From Stenotrophomonas tumulicola (GTDB taxonomy: Bacteria > Pseudomonadota > Gammaproteobacteria > Xanthomonadales > Xanthomonadaceae), in NCBI RefSeq assembly GCF_014117215.1, contig NZ_JACGXS010000001.1, positions 558,001-622,000 of the forward strand: a DNA stretch of 64,000 nucleotides. Reading direction: 5' to 3'. A program made the position numbers and the translations under genes. Positions 16,602 to 25,095 of the stretch are shown here, in pieces (within the stretch, counting starts at the first letter, position 1; each line of letters begins with the position of its first letter). The notes beneath the pieces were generated by a model that saw only the letters and a list, made by a program, of their open reading frames with translations, ran no database searches and was not told the DNA's origin.

Positions 16602-19600
16602 ATGAATCGATTGATCCGCAAGAGCGCCCTGGCGCTTGCGTTGGCGGCGACGTTCGCCGGCGGCGCCAACGCGCAGTCCACCACCGGCAGCATCGTCGGC
16701 AGCGTGACCGAAGGCTCCGGCAAGACCGTGCTGGTGGAAAACAACAGCGGCTTCAGCCGCGAAGTGCCGGTGGATGATCGCGGCCGCTACGCGGTGGGCA
16801 ACCTGCCACTGGGCACCTACAAGGTCACGGTGAAGCAGGGCGGGGCGTCCGTCGAAACCCGCGACAACGTTGGCCTCATCGTGGGCGCGAGTACCGACGT
16901 GTCCTTCGCCGGCGCCGGTGGCGTGCAGACTTTGGACGGCGTCACCGTCAGTGCCATGAGCGTGTCCCCGATCGACGTAACCAGCGTGGACACGCGCACC
17001 GTGGTCACCGCCGAGCAGCTGCAGCAGCTGCCGCTGGGGCGTAGCGCCGAGGCCATCGCGCTGCTGGCGCCGGGCGTGGTGGTCAACAGCGGTGGCTACG
17101 ACAATGGCCCGCTGGGCGGCGCGCTGCCCAGCTTCGGTGGCTCGGCCGCTTCCGAAAATGCGTACTACCTCAACGGCTTCAATACCACTACGGCGAGCAA
17201 CAGCCTGGGCGGCCTGACCCTGCCTTACGGCGCGATCGACCAGCAGGAGATATTCACCGGCGGCTACGGCGCGCAGTATGGTCGCAGCAATGGCGGGGTG
17301 ATCAACCAGATCGGCAAGCGCGGCACCAACGAGTGGCACTTCGGCACGGCGGTGATCTGGGAGCCGAACGGCCTGAAGACCAGGCAGAAGGATCTGTACT
17401 GGCGCCCGGACAGCCAGACCCTGGACGTCGACAATACCGCCTATGACTACGCCAGGGCGGTCAACGGCCTGTACCAGCCGTCCAGCGAAACCAAGGCCAA
17501 CCTGACCACTTACAGCGCTTATGTCGGTGGCCCGATCATCCAGGACAAGCTGTTCTTCTTCCTGGCTGCAGAGAAGGTCGATTCCGATGGCACCCGCATC
17601 GACTCCAATCGCGACTCGGACAACGGCAGCGCCGGCGGCCTGACCGACTACGACTATGAGCAGAAACGCTGGTATGCCAAGGTGGATTGGTACATCACCG
17701 ACAATCACCTGCTGGAAGTGACTGGCGCCAGTGACGAATCCGAGACCCGCGGCGGCATCTATCGCTACGACTATATCAACCGCGAGCGCGGCGCCTACGT
17801 TACCGACGAATCGAAGTGGAAGACCGGGCCGACGCTGTTCACCGGCAAGTACACCGGTTACTTCGGCGACAACATCACCTTGACCGCGCTGTACGGCAAG
17901 ATGACGACGCCCGACGAACTGACGCCGTTCAATTACGATGCGGCAAACGGCGCGCTGATCAGCAGCGCGGCGCTCCAGAATCCGGCCTACACCGGCGGCT
18001 CGCCGCTCATCGGCAACCAGCGGGTCAGCTCGGTCAGTTCGCCCGACCGCGAGTACAAGAAGGACAACCTGCGGTTGAACCTGGAGTGGCGCATCGGCGA
18101 CCACGCGCTGAGCTTCGGCGTGGACAACCAGAAGTCAGAGGGCATCGACGTCGGCTCGATCCTGTCCGGCCCTGGCTATTCGTGGACCTACGGCCGCACC
18201 AACGACCCGTACGGCCTGGAGACCGGTGGCCTTATCAGCCAGTCGGCCAACGAGGCCGGTGGCGTCGGCGCGCCGAGCCCGGCGCTGGTCGATCCGGCCT
18301 ACGGCGCGGGCGGCTATTACGCCATCCGCACCGTCAACACCAGCCTGTACTCCTACGAGGCCAAGCAGAAGGCGTACTACATAGAGGACAAGTGGCAGCT
18401 CACCGACAACCTGCTGCTCAGCCTGGGCCTGCGCAAGGACGAGTTCACCAACTACACGCCATTCGGCCAGGCCTACATCAACGTCGATGACGCCTGGGCG
18501 CCGCGCCTGGGCTTCAGCTGGGACGTGTTCGGCGACTCCAGCCTGAAGGTGTTCGGCAACGTCGGCCGCTACTACCTCGGCCTGCCGCTGTCGCCGGTGG
18601 GGCTGTTCACTCCGGCGGTCAACACCGATACCTACTTCACCTACAGTGGCATCAACGCGGACGGTACGCCGATCATTTCCGAGCAGCTGGGCTCGGCGGT
18701 ATCGGCCAACTCGCGCTTCGGCAACATCGCCGACGTGCGCACCGCGGTGGCCAAGGACATCGAGGGCGAGAACCAGGACGAGATCATCCTGGGCTTCACC
18801 AAACAGCTGGAGAGCGGCTGGGTGTTCGGCATGCGCGGTACCCATCGCCGACTGAACGCCGGCATCGACGACCAGAACTACGATGTCTCCAACACTGCGC
18901 TGATCGAGGCGGCCGCTGCGCAGGGCGTAACGATCGACTGGTCGAAGGTATCCGGCGGCGCGCTGATCAATCCCGGCAAGACGAACACCTGGGGCGTGAT
19001 CGGGACCGACGGCGAATTCCACGAGGTCGATGTGACGCGTGGGGCAGCGGGATTCCCGAAGCTCAAGCGCAACTACTCGGCTGTCGAGTTCAACCTGGAG
19101 CGCCCATTCGATGGCAAGTGGTACGCCAAGGCCAACTATGTCTGGTCGCACAGCTACGGTACCACCGAGGGCCAGCTGCGCTCGGACCTGTGGCGTACGG
19201 GCGGCGCGCTCGGCAGCTACCAGGGCCAGGCCGCAGTCTCCACCACCCAGAGCTGGGACCATGCCGCGCTGATGGAGCATTTCAACGGTGACCAGTCCAA
19301 CGACCATCGCCACCAGCTCAAGCTGTACGGTTATTACCAATGGACCCGTGAGTGGGGCACTTCGGCGAACTTCAGCCTGATCTCGGGCGCGCCGCGCAAC
19401 TGCCTGGGCAACTACTACGGCGACAACTATGAGGGCACCGACCCGGCCGGCTATGGCGGCAGTGCGATCACCGGTGGTCCGTATCACTTCTGCTACAACC
19501 CGGAGACCGGTACCGGCACGCCGTCGCCCCCGGGTTCGCACGGGCGCCTGGGCTGGATGGCCCAGCTCGACCTGGGCGTGACCTACAAGCCCTCATTCGC

Positions 19601-19775
19601 CGACGGCAAGCTGGCAGTCCGCCTGGACGTGTTCAACGTGACCAACGAGCAGACCGAGAGCAACATCTATCCGTTCTCGCAGCTGCCGGACGGCTCGGTG
19701 AACCCGTTGTGGAACCAGACGGTGGCGTATCAGACGCCGCGCAACGCCCGCTTGACGGTCAGCTACGACTTCTGA
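16602..19775 (+). CDS. Oar-like TonB-dependent outer-membrane receptor
   Basis: A 1057-residue protein with a signal peptide (MNRLIRKSALALALAATFAG ... ANA). A CarboxypepD_reg-like Ig domain at about residues 25-105 is followed by the plug (GRSAEAIALLAPGVV, ENAYYLNGFNT, GGYGAQYGRSNGGVINQIGK) and a long beta-barrel ending in aromatic SYDF. The extra N-terminal Ig-like domain and the length mark the Oar/SusC-like subgroup, which imports or exports peptides, proteins or glycans rather than small siderophores. AAGAGAGAG precedes ATG 16602. Divergence from a MalT-type activator suggests substrate-induced expression. Confidence 0.9.
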   Translation: MNRLIRKSALALALAATFAGGANAQSTTGSIVGSVTEGSGKTVLVENNSGFSREVPVDDRGRYAVGNLPLGTYKVTVKQGGASVETRDNVGLIVGASTDVSFAGAGGVQTLDGVTVSAMSVSPIDVTSVDTRTVVTAEQLQQLPLGRSAEAIALLAPGVVVNSGGYDNGPLGGALPSFGGSAASENAYYLNGFNTTTASNSLGGLTLPYGAIDQQEIFTGGYGAQYGRSNGGVINQIGKRGTNEWHFGTAVIWEPNGLKTRQKDLYWRPDSQTLDVDNTAYDYARAVNGLYQPSSETKANLTTYSAYVGGPIIQDKLFFFLAAEKVDSDGTRIDSNRDSDNGSAGGLTDYDYEQKRWYAKVDWYITDNHLLEVTGASDESETRGGIYRYDYINRERGAYVTDESKWKTGPTLFTGKYTGYFGDNITLTALYGKMTTPDELTPFNYDAANGALISSAALQNPAYTGGSPLIGNQRVSSVSSPDREYKKDNLRLNLEWRIGDHALSFGVDNQKSEGIDVGSILSGPGYSWTYGRTNDPYGLETGGLISQSANEAGGVGAPSPALVDPAYGAGGYYAIRTVNTSLYSYEAKQKAYYIEDKWQLTDNLLLSLGLRKDEFTNYTPFGQAYINVDDAWAPRLGFSWDVFGDSSLKVFGNVGRYYLGLPLSPVGLFTPAVNTDTYFTYSGINADGTPIISEQLGSAVSANSRFGNIADVRTAVAKDIEGENQDEIILGFTKQLESGWVFGMRGTHRRLNAGIDDQNYDVSNTALIEAAAAQGVTIDWSKVSGGALINPGKTNTWGVIGTDGEFHEVDVTRGAAGFPKLKRNYSAVEFNLERPFDGKWYAKANYVWSHSYGTTEGQLRSDLWRTGGALGSYQGQAAVSTTQSWDHAALMEHFNGDQSNDHRHQLKLYGYYQWTREWGTSANFSLISGAPRNCLGNYYGDNYEGTDPAGYGGSAITGGPYHFCYNPETGTGTPSPPGSHGRLGWMAQLDLGVTYKPSFADGKLAVRLDVFNVTNEQTESNIYPFSQLPDGSVNPLWNQTVAYQTPRNARLTVSYDF

Positions 19776-19782
19776 GCATTCG

Positions 19783-19811
19783 CCCCGGCCTGCCTTCGTG
19801 GCGGGCCGGGG
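19783..19811 (+). terminator. Terminator after the Oar-like receptor
   Basis: CCCCGGCC ... GGCCGGGG stem with an inner GCC/GGC pairing and loop around TTCGT, directly after the receptor stop and followed by TT. The convergent gene ends at 19893. Confidence 0.65.
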
Positions 19812-19892
19812 TTGAGCCGGCTGGCCACGACTGGACGATCACCAATATCAAGCCTGGGTACGTCGACCTGCGAAAACAGCTTCCCGCGCTAC

Positions 19893-20786
19893 TCAATGGC
19901 CGGGGTAGTGCCCACCCGCGATGTCTTCCAACAGCGTGGCATGTGTCGGCTCCCAACCCAACAACGAACGGGTGCGTGCGCTGGACGCCGGGGCATCAGC
20001 ACCGAAGAACATGCCAAGCCAGTCGAAGTGCTGCTGTGCACGTTCGACCGGAATCGACTCCACTGGCACGTCCAGGAACTGACCCAGCGCCGTTGCAATG
20101 TCGCGCGTGGCTATCCCTTCTTCGGCGACGGCGTGCAGTACGCTGCCCGGGGGAGCCTTGTCGATTGCGAGTCGTACGAGCTTGCCTGCGTCGAGCCGGT
20201 TCACCGCCGGCCAGCGATTATGGCCCTCGCCCAGGTAGGCCGAAACGCCTTTCTCGCGGGCAATTCGCGCCAGTACTGCCACGAACCCGTGGTCGCCCCC
20301 AGCGCCGTGCACTGTCGGGGCCAGGCGCAGGACCATCGATCGTATGCCGCGGTCGGCCAAACCAACCGTATAGGTCGCGTTGGCGATGCGAGGATGGACC
20401 GAGACATTCGGTATGTCGTCCTCTCTACCCACACGACCAGGTGCCAGCCCAAGTGTTCCCGAGGCGATCAGTAAAGGACCGCCGGTGCCCTGCAGCACGT
20501 CCGCGAAGACTTCGATGGCAGCGCGATCAGTCTGTGCGGCTGCCGCCATTTGCGAGAAGTCATGGTTGTAGCCAAGGTGCACCACGCCTTCGGCTTGTGC
20601 CGCCGCGCTTCTCAGGCTGGCAAGGTCGTCGAGGCTGCCACGCACCGCCTCAGCGCCGAGTTGGGTGATCTTTGCGGCGGCTTCGTCATTCCGGGCAAGG
20701 CCGAGGACCTGATGTCCTGCAGAAACAAGCTCTTTGACGCTTGCCGAGCCGACCCAGCCCGAGGCGCCAGTGACGAGGATTCGCAT
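19893..20786 (-). CDS. NAD(P)-dependent epimerase/dehydratase-like oxidoreductase
   Basis: A 297-residue extended or atypical SDR. The N-terminal MRILVTGASGWVGSASVKEL has the GxxGxxG nucleotide site, and the protein keeps the extended-SDR length and a C-terminal substrate region (NRWPAVNRLDAGKLVRLAID). The canonical YxxxK is not obvious, so it may be an atypical NmrA/extended member that binds rather than turns over substrate. ATG 20786 has GGAG six bases upstream; the ATG at 20807 lies inside the operator. It is divergent from a TetR repressor, with a palindrome between, so it is probably repressed until an inducer is present. Confidence 0.82.
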   Translation of the reverse strand: MRILVTGASGWVGSASVKELVSAGHQVLGLARNDEAAAKITQLGAEAVRGSLDDLASLRSAAAQAEGVVHLGYNHDFSQMAAAAQTDRAAIEVFADVLQGTGGPLLIASGTLGLAPGRVGREDDIPNVSVHPRIANATYTVGLADRGIRSMVLRLAPTVHGAGGDHGFVAVLARIAREKGVSAYLGEGHNRWPAVNRLDAGKLVRLAIDKAPPGSVLHAVAEEGIATRDIATALGQFLDVPVESIPVERAQQHFDWLGMFFGADAPASSARTRSLLGWEPTHATLLEDIAGGHYPGH

Positions 20787-20799
20787 GGATTGCTCCGTT

Positions 20800-20850
20800 G
20801 ATGTCATGTTGTGACATCATCATAAACCTATGATGTCACTCTGTGTCAAC
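20800..20850. promoter_or_regulatory. TetR-type operator in the divergent promoter
   Basis: A perfect inverted repeat GATGTCA-TGTTG-TGACATC at 20800-20818 sits in the gap between the two genes. A second, degenerate copy at 20832-20850 (GATGTCACTCTGTGTCAAC) keeps 5 of 7 positions in each arm. Their place over both promoters fits autorepression by the TetR protein and repression of the oxidoreductase. Confidence 0.75.
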
Positions 20851-20864
20851 ACTAGGGTGAAAAT

Positions 20865-21431
20865 ATGGGTCGGTGGGAACCGGATGCCGAGAGCCGCTTC
20901 CGTGCTGCGGCCATTGAATTGTTTGGAGAGATTGGCTACGAGCAAACGACCGTGGCGGCCATAGCGGAGCGCGCGGGGCTGACCTCCCGTACCTTTTTTC
21001 GCTACTTTTCCGACAAGCGCGAAGTGCTTTTCAATGGCACCAAACCTCTTCAGGAGGCGATGTTGGAAGCGTTGTCCCAGGCCCCGGCGGAGGCGTCTCC
21101 ACTAGAAGCGATTACGGCCGCCTTGCTGAAGGCTGGTGATTTCTTTGATGACGATCGCCGCCCGTTCGCGCGCCAACGCAGCAAGGTGATCGCGGCCAAT
21201 GCGGAGCTGCGCGAACGCGAGCTGATGAAGTTGGCGACACTGTCTGCGATGCTCGCGCAGGCGCTACGCGAACGTGGTGCCAGCGAACCTGGTGCGAGCC
21301 TTGCCGCCGAAGTGGGCATTGCCGTTTTCAGGACCGCTTTCGAGCAGTGGGTCGGCGATGGTGAGCGATGCGACTACGGCGGGAAAGTGCATGAATCGCT
21401 TGAACAGTTGAGGATGCTTTGGGCCAACTGA
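20865..21431 (+). CDS. TetR/AcrR family transcriptional repressor
   Basis: A 188-residue protein with the TetR N-terminal HTH (FRAAAIELFGEIGYEQTTVA, AIAERAGLTSRTFFRYFSDK) and a helical ligand-binding C-terminus carrying a MftR-like ending (FRTAFEQWVGDG). It is divergent from an NAD(P)-dependent oxidoreductase, with a palindromic operator between them, a common self-regulated detoxification pair. Confidence 0.9.
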   Translation: MGRWEPDAESRFRAAAIELFGEIGYEQTTVAAIAERAGLTSRTFFRYFSDKREVLFNGTKPLQEAMLEALSQAPAEASPLEAITAALLKAGDFFDDDRRPFARQRSKVIAANAELRERELMKLATLSAMLAQALRERGASEPGASLAAEVGIAVFRTAFEQWVGDGERCDYGGKVHESLEQLRMLWAN

Positions 21432-21473
21432 CGGCCTTTCTCCTGCGCATCAACATCGAACGGACTCCACTCC

Positions 21474-21497
21474 GTGGCCGAGGCTCGCCTCGGCCAC
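21474..21497. terminator. Bidirectional terminator between tetR and SDR genes
   Basis: A perfect 10-bp inverted repeat GTGGCCGAGG-CTCG-CCTCGGCCAC in the 77-bp gap between two convergent genes. Confidence 0.75.
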
Positions 21498-21508
21498 GTG
21501 TATCTGCA

Positions 21509-22264
21509 CTAGCTCGGATTCATGCTGGCAAAGAGGGCATCGTAGCTACCATCTCGTTCAGCCCAGCGTCGGGCATGGTCGCGTTCAAGCAGGATCTCGC
21601 CGCGGGGATGATCGAGTTGCTCCAGCTTCTGCATTACCTGTGCGATGTAGTCGGCAATGGGCATGGCGCGGGGATCTTCGGCCTGGTGCGCGCCGGTGAG
21701 TTCGGTTTGCACGTAGGGCGGGGATAGTTCCAGGACTTCCACCGGGACCTGTTTCAGCTGATGGCGTAGTGATATCAGCCAGGAGTGCAGGAATGCCTTG
21801 CTGGCGCAGTAGGTGGGGAAGCTTGCCAGCGGCAGGAAGGCCAGCGCCGAACTCATTGCCATGAAGGTTGCATCGGGGCGCATTTGCAGCGTGGGCAGGA
21901 AGGCGCTGGCCACCCGCAGCACGCCCACTATGTTGGTCTGGACGATGGCTTCGGCATCGCTCCCATCCCAGTGTGGGTCCGTCACATCTTCCGCGCGGGA
22001 GATGCCGGCATTGGCAATAAGCACGTTGAGATCGGGAAAACGGGTCTGGACGTCGCTCACAACGCGAGGCAGCGAGCTGGGATCCTCAAGGTCAAGCGTG
22101 ATGCCGATGAGGCCGGGACGACGCGAGCTGATCTCATCGAGCAGGGCCTGGCGCCGCCCGGTGATGATGACGCGGTTGCCGCGGTCGTGGAAGGCTTCGG
22201 CAAGCGCGCGGCCGATACCGCTGCTGCCGCCAGTGATCAAAATGGTGTTGTCAGTCATCTTCAT
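21509..22264 (-). CDS. SDR-family oxidoreductase (DltE-like)
   Basis: A 251-residue classical short-chain dehydrogenase. The cofactor site is TGGSSGIGRALAEAF, with NAG in LIANAGISRAED, the catalytic Ser in FMAMSSALAF and the YxxxK in YCASKAF. Its pattern SSGIGRALAEAFHDRGNRVI resembles the DltE/YbbO group. ATG 22264 is the start because the Rossmann fold begins within five residues; the frame stays open upstream without domain content. No obvious operon partner. Confidence 0.88.
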   Translation of the reverse strand: MKMTDNTILITGGSSGIGRALAEAFHDRGNRVIITGRRQALLDEISSRRPGLIGITLDLEDPSSLPRVVSDVQTRFPDLNVLIANAGISRAEDVTDPHWDGSDAEAIVQTNIVGVLRVASAFLPTLQMRPDATFMAMSSALAFLPLASFPTYCASKAFLHSWLISLRHQLKQVPVEVLELSPPYVQTELTGAHQAEDPRAMPIADYIAQVMQKLEQLDHPRGEILLERDHARRWAERDGSYDALFASMNPS

Positions 22265-22695
22265 GGTGGTTACTTTTCCATCAGCGTGTTCAGGGAAAAG
22301 GCCACGGCAACGCGACTGTTCCAGCCGAAATGGCGCCCATGGATACGCATGCAAAGCCATGCAGGCGAACAGCTTGAACAGTTGAAACAGGGGGGCGAGG
22401 GCGCTGCCGTAAGCCAGTGTCCGAGTTCCCTCTGCTGAGGCCCACTCGGTATTGGGCGCGTTGGATGACGATAACGCCTGCGGCAATGCCAGGAAGAGAT
22501 TGGCAGCGCGGCGGAATATAACGTCGGCGGCGGGGGGCGTCAAACAGGCGAGATGCTACGGATATCCTGACGTTGTCTGGATGTTTGTTGATCGCTTCGC
22601 ATACCGAAAAAGTCCTGTCACCAGCACCCATTGGGTGGAAGCGTTGTCCGCTATTAGGCTATAAGAGACGTGTCCCCACCAATGGAGTACCCCTT
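22265..22695. other. Intergenic region with no supported gene
   Basis: About 430 bp between the SDR gene and the H-NS-like gene. It should contain both promoters. No domain-bearing frame or strong hairpin was recognised, and composition falls towards the right as the accessory stretch begins. Confidence 0.45.
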
Positions 22696-23256
22696 TTGGC
22701 CCTTACCACGCTCAAATTGCTCAACGCCGAAATCAAGCTGCTGGAAGCCCGGAAGAAACTGGTCGAGAAACGTGATGGCGAGGTGCCGAAGGCGCTGGCG
22801 GTCCTGCAGAACTACGCCAAGGTACTGACCGAAGCCCAGCGCCGCAAAGTCGCCCAGATCATCGGCCTGGCCTCCGACGGCGCCGCCAGTACCGCCCACG
22901 CTGCCAGGACGCCGAAAGCCGCCAGGAGCCCGCTCAAGGGGCGCAAGCTCGGCAAGGTCGTTGCCAAATATCAACTGCCCAGCGGGGAAACCTGGGCCGG
23001 TCGCGGTTTGACGCCGCGTGTGTTTACCGCCTGGGCGAAGTCGGCCCAGGGCAAGGCCTGGATCGCGGCGAACCCGGGCGAACGCTTCCCCGCAGCCGGT
23101 GCTGCAGCGAAGGCACCGGCCAAAGCGACCAGGAAGGCCGGCAAGGTCGTCAAGAAAGCTGCCAAAAAGCCAGCTGCCAGGAAGGCAGCGAAAAAGGCGG
23201 TAAAAAAGGCAGTTCGCAAGGTCTCCAGCAAGCCGGCCAATCGCGCCGCTAAGTGA
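22696..23256 (+). CDS. H-NS family nucleoid protein with lysine-rich tail
   Basis: A 186-residue protein. The N-terminal helical oligomerisation region (LKLLNAEIKLLEARKKLVEK) is followed by the H-NS DNA-binding motif region YQLPSGETWAGRGLTPRVFT, matching the family core (tG.tW.GRG..P). A histone-H1-like Lys/Ala tail follows (VKKAAKKPAARKAAKKAVKK). Initiation must be at TTG 22696: TGGAG at 22683-22687 sits eight bases upstream and no ATG or GTG is in frame nearby. H-NS proteins silence AT-rich acquired DNA, and this gene borders such a stretch. It overlaps the convergent gene by 8 bp. Confidence 0.8.
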   Translation: MALTTLKLLNAEIKLLEARKKLVEKRDGEVPKALAVLQNYAKVLTEAQRRKVAQIIGLASDGAASTAHAARTPKAARSPLKGRKLGKVVAKYQLPSGETWAGRGLTPRVFTAWAKSAQGKAWIAANPGERFPAAGAAAKAPAKATRKAGKVVKKAAKKPAARKAAKKAVKKAVRKVSSKPANRAAK

Positions 23257-23455
23257 ACTTCCGGAACATTTCGCGCGTGACGCTTTCCAGTTCGCTCTGG
23301 ATGGCGTCAAACATTTCTGCCTCGATTTCGCCAAACGAACGCGTTTCACCGCATCCGGGGCAGACGACCGGTGCATCAGGCCGCATGTGATCTGAATCGA
23401 ACTGCTGTTCAGCTCCGCATTTTCCACAGTTGAATGTTGCGGTGACTCTGTCCAT
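23249..23455 (-). CDS. Small zinc-ribbon protein of unknown function
   Basis: A 68-residue protein with two CxxC knuckles (CGKCG at 10-14 and CPGCG about 20 residues later), a classic zinc ribbon. An acidic helical C-terminus follows (EIEAEMFDAIQSELESVTRE). The start is supported by GGAG seven bases upstream of ATG 23455. Its last 8 bp overlap the end of the H-NS-like gene on the other strand. A second zinc-ribbon gene lies 0.4 kb upstream on the same strand. Function unknown. Confidence 0.65.
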   Translation of the reverse strand: MDRVTATFNCGKCGAEQQFDSDHMRPDAPVVCPGCGETRSFGEIEAEMFDAIQSELESVTREMFRKFT

Positions 23456-23844
23456 TGCAGGCTCCGTGATGGTGATGGGTAGGGAAGCTCAGCGCGATCA
23501 TGGGGCCGCCCTGGGTTCGCGTTGGCGGTGAATCTGGAAGCGAAAGCCCGAGTAGGTCCAGGCCTGGCTGAACCCGGGCGCGGGCTACTTGGGTGCGCCA
23601 CGCCGCATTTTCGACGACGAACAGCCCCTGATCCACGAATACCGCATCGCCGCCAGGATCCTTGTTCGTGGCTTCACGCGCCCTGCAAGGTGGGACTGCT
23701 CGAATGGGCACCCTATTAGCCGGGGAGGCGGCCCCCATGATGCTTTTACTGTGGGTTCTTGGAACTGCGTCTGCATTCGCGGGCCTGCTTGGCCTGGTGA
23801 CCGCCGCCGCATGGGCATGGAATGCCAGGAGAAGCTCGGTACGT
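23456..23844. other. Intergenic region between two zinc-ribbon genes
   Basis: About 390 bp. Frames on both strands lack recognisable domains. A plus-strand frame from 23737 with a good Shine-Dalgarno and a hydrophobic start overlaps the next gene in antisense and was not accepted. Confidence 0.4.
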
Positions 23845-24078
23845 TCACGAATGGAAGTCCTGAAGGCGGGCCTTGCAGATGGCCTGTCGGTTCCCGCAAC
23901 CGGGGCATATCAAAACAGCCGCCCCGTCCAGGTCGAGCAGGCCGTGGTCGCGGATGGCTGCGAACTGGCGATGGCATTGCAGGCAGCTGCAATCAATATG
24001 AGTGACCTGCAGCAGGGCGCCCCCCTCATCCTTGACGCCTTCGACGCTGAGGAGATAGAACTGGCCGGTGTTGGGCAT
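23845..24078 (-). CDS. Small zinc-ribbon protein of unknown function
   Basis: A 77-residue protein. Cysteines in DCSCLQCHRQF and ICPGCGNRQAIC form a zinc ribbon with the loop between them rich in Asp/Leu. ATG 24078 is preceded by GGAG at a spacing of eight bases. The longer frame upstream has no domain content. It shares the CPGCG knuckle with the gene at 23249 but little else. Function unknown. Confidence 0.6.
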   Translation of the reverse strand: MPNTGQFYLLSVEGVKDEGGALLQVTHIDCSCLQCHRQFAAIRDHGLLDLDGAAVLICPGCGNRQAICKARLQDFHS

Positions 24079-24442
24079 GGGGGAGCTCCAGACCGCACGG
24101 GCGAGGGACGTCCATGATGGACGTGAATGTGTAAGCTTGCCAGCCCCGCCGGGAATTCTCGTGAACGCTTCATAGGCGCGCCGGTTTGTAAGATTTCCCG
24201 GCGCTTTCAGACGATCTGTCAATAACGATTTTCAATCATCCGAGCACTGAAGCATCAACAAAGCTTGGATCTGTGCCTGTACTACCCTCCGCGTCTGCAC
24301 TCTGCTCACTGAAGAATGCTTGCGGCGCCGTGCTCCAAGGAGTCGCCGGTCCCATCATATACACGGACGCGGATTTGACCGCTGGAGCATTGCAAAGTCC
24401 TTGATCAGACGTGCGACGTCGATGAGCATTCTCCCTTTCAAA
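24079..24442. other. AT-rich intergenic region downstream of hxsA
   Basis: About 360 bp with visibly low GC (for example CAATAACGATTTTCAATCAT). No gene was recognised. It should contain the 3' end of the hxs transcript and the promoter of the zinc-ribbon gene at 24078. Confidence 0.4.
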
Positions 24443-25093
24443 TCAAAGGCGAACGCCCAGCGCATCAAGCGTCGGAGTTGTCATCGTCCCGGTAGCCTTG
24501 ATCCCATGCGCCAACTGGAACATTCGAAGCGCAGATTGCGTTTGGACAGAGAGTGTCCCGTCTATTGCCCCTGGGTCATATCCTTTCGAATATAGGGCCG
24601 CTTGCACTCTCATGATCAGTAGTTTCAGTTGGTCCGCATCCCGGTGTCCCGTGCCCTGGGATGGGGTGCTGCTGGGCTGAAGGCGCTGATACGACTGGCC
24701 CGGCAGCGTCGTATCCGTTGCAGCTGATGCAGGGTGTTGAAGATTCTGACGGGTAGCATTCGCCCCGCTTGAGTCTGTAGACGCGGGATGGGGGGTGAGC
24801 GTCGTTTGAGTGGCAGGTGGCGGTGTGTAGGTTGCGGGCGGCGGAGAATAGGACCTGTAGGAGCTTCCTGATCCCGATGAATGAGATCGATGTGAGCTAT
24901 GAGACCTGTGAGAGCTATGGCTACGGTGACCCGCATACAGATTGTGGCGCCCTGCGTTCAGAGGGGAGCTGAGAACGGTGGCGTACTTACTGTCCAGCTG
25001 GGAGAGCAGAGAGATATCGGAGTTGCCTATCGGTGGCTCTGACGCAAGTGTGCCAAGGGAGGCAGCGCCAACTATGATTAGTGCATTGGACAT
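24443..25093 (-). CDS. hxsA: His-Xaa-Ser repeat protein HxsA (modification substrate)
   Basis: A 216-residue protein starting MSNALIIVGAASLGTLASEP. Residues 56-73 are six consecutive His-Xaa-Ser triplets (HRSHSS three times), the hallmark of HxsA. A Ser/Pro/Thr-rich linker leads to a C-terminal peptidoglycan-binding-like domain (VQAALYSKGYDPGAIDGTLS, then ALRMFQLAHGIKATG). ATG 25093 lies two bases after the hxsC stop and has AAGGA upstream. The family description (Haft and Basu) proposes that the repeat is modified by the radical SAM enzymes HxsB and HxsC. The chemistry is not known to me. The peptidoglycan-binding domain suggests envelope targeting. Confidence 0.88.
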   Translation of the reverse strand: MSNALIIVGAASLGTLASEPPIGNSDISLLSQLDSKYATVLSSPLNAGRHNLYAGHRSHSSHRSHSSHRSHSSGSGSSYRSYSPPPATYTPPPATQTTLTPHPASTDSSGANATRQNLQHPASAATDTTLPGQSYQRLQPSSTPSQGTGHRDADQLKLLIMRVQAALYSKGYDPGAIDGTLSVQTQSALRMFQLAHGIKATGTMTTPTLDALGVRL

Positions 25094-25095
25094 CA

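Noticed and set aside
22265..22543. N-terminal extension of the SDR frame up to 22543
   Set aside because: The added residues have no signal peptide or domain, and the Rossmann fold starts right after the ATG at 22264.
23737..24117. Plus-strand frame with GGAGG and a hydrophobic start (MMLLLWVLGTASAFAGLLGL)
   Set aside because: It overlaps the zinc-ribbon gene at 23845-24078 in antisense, and its second half has no structure. It remains possible but is weaker than the zinc-ribbon frame.
24875..24928. Short DNA repeat considered as CRISPR-like
   Set aside because: It is the coding repeat of HxsA, with varying codons and no spacers. No CRISPR array was seen anywhere in the window.
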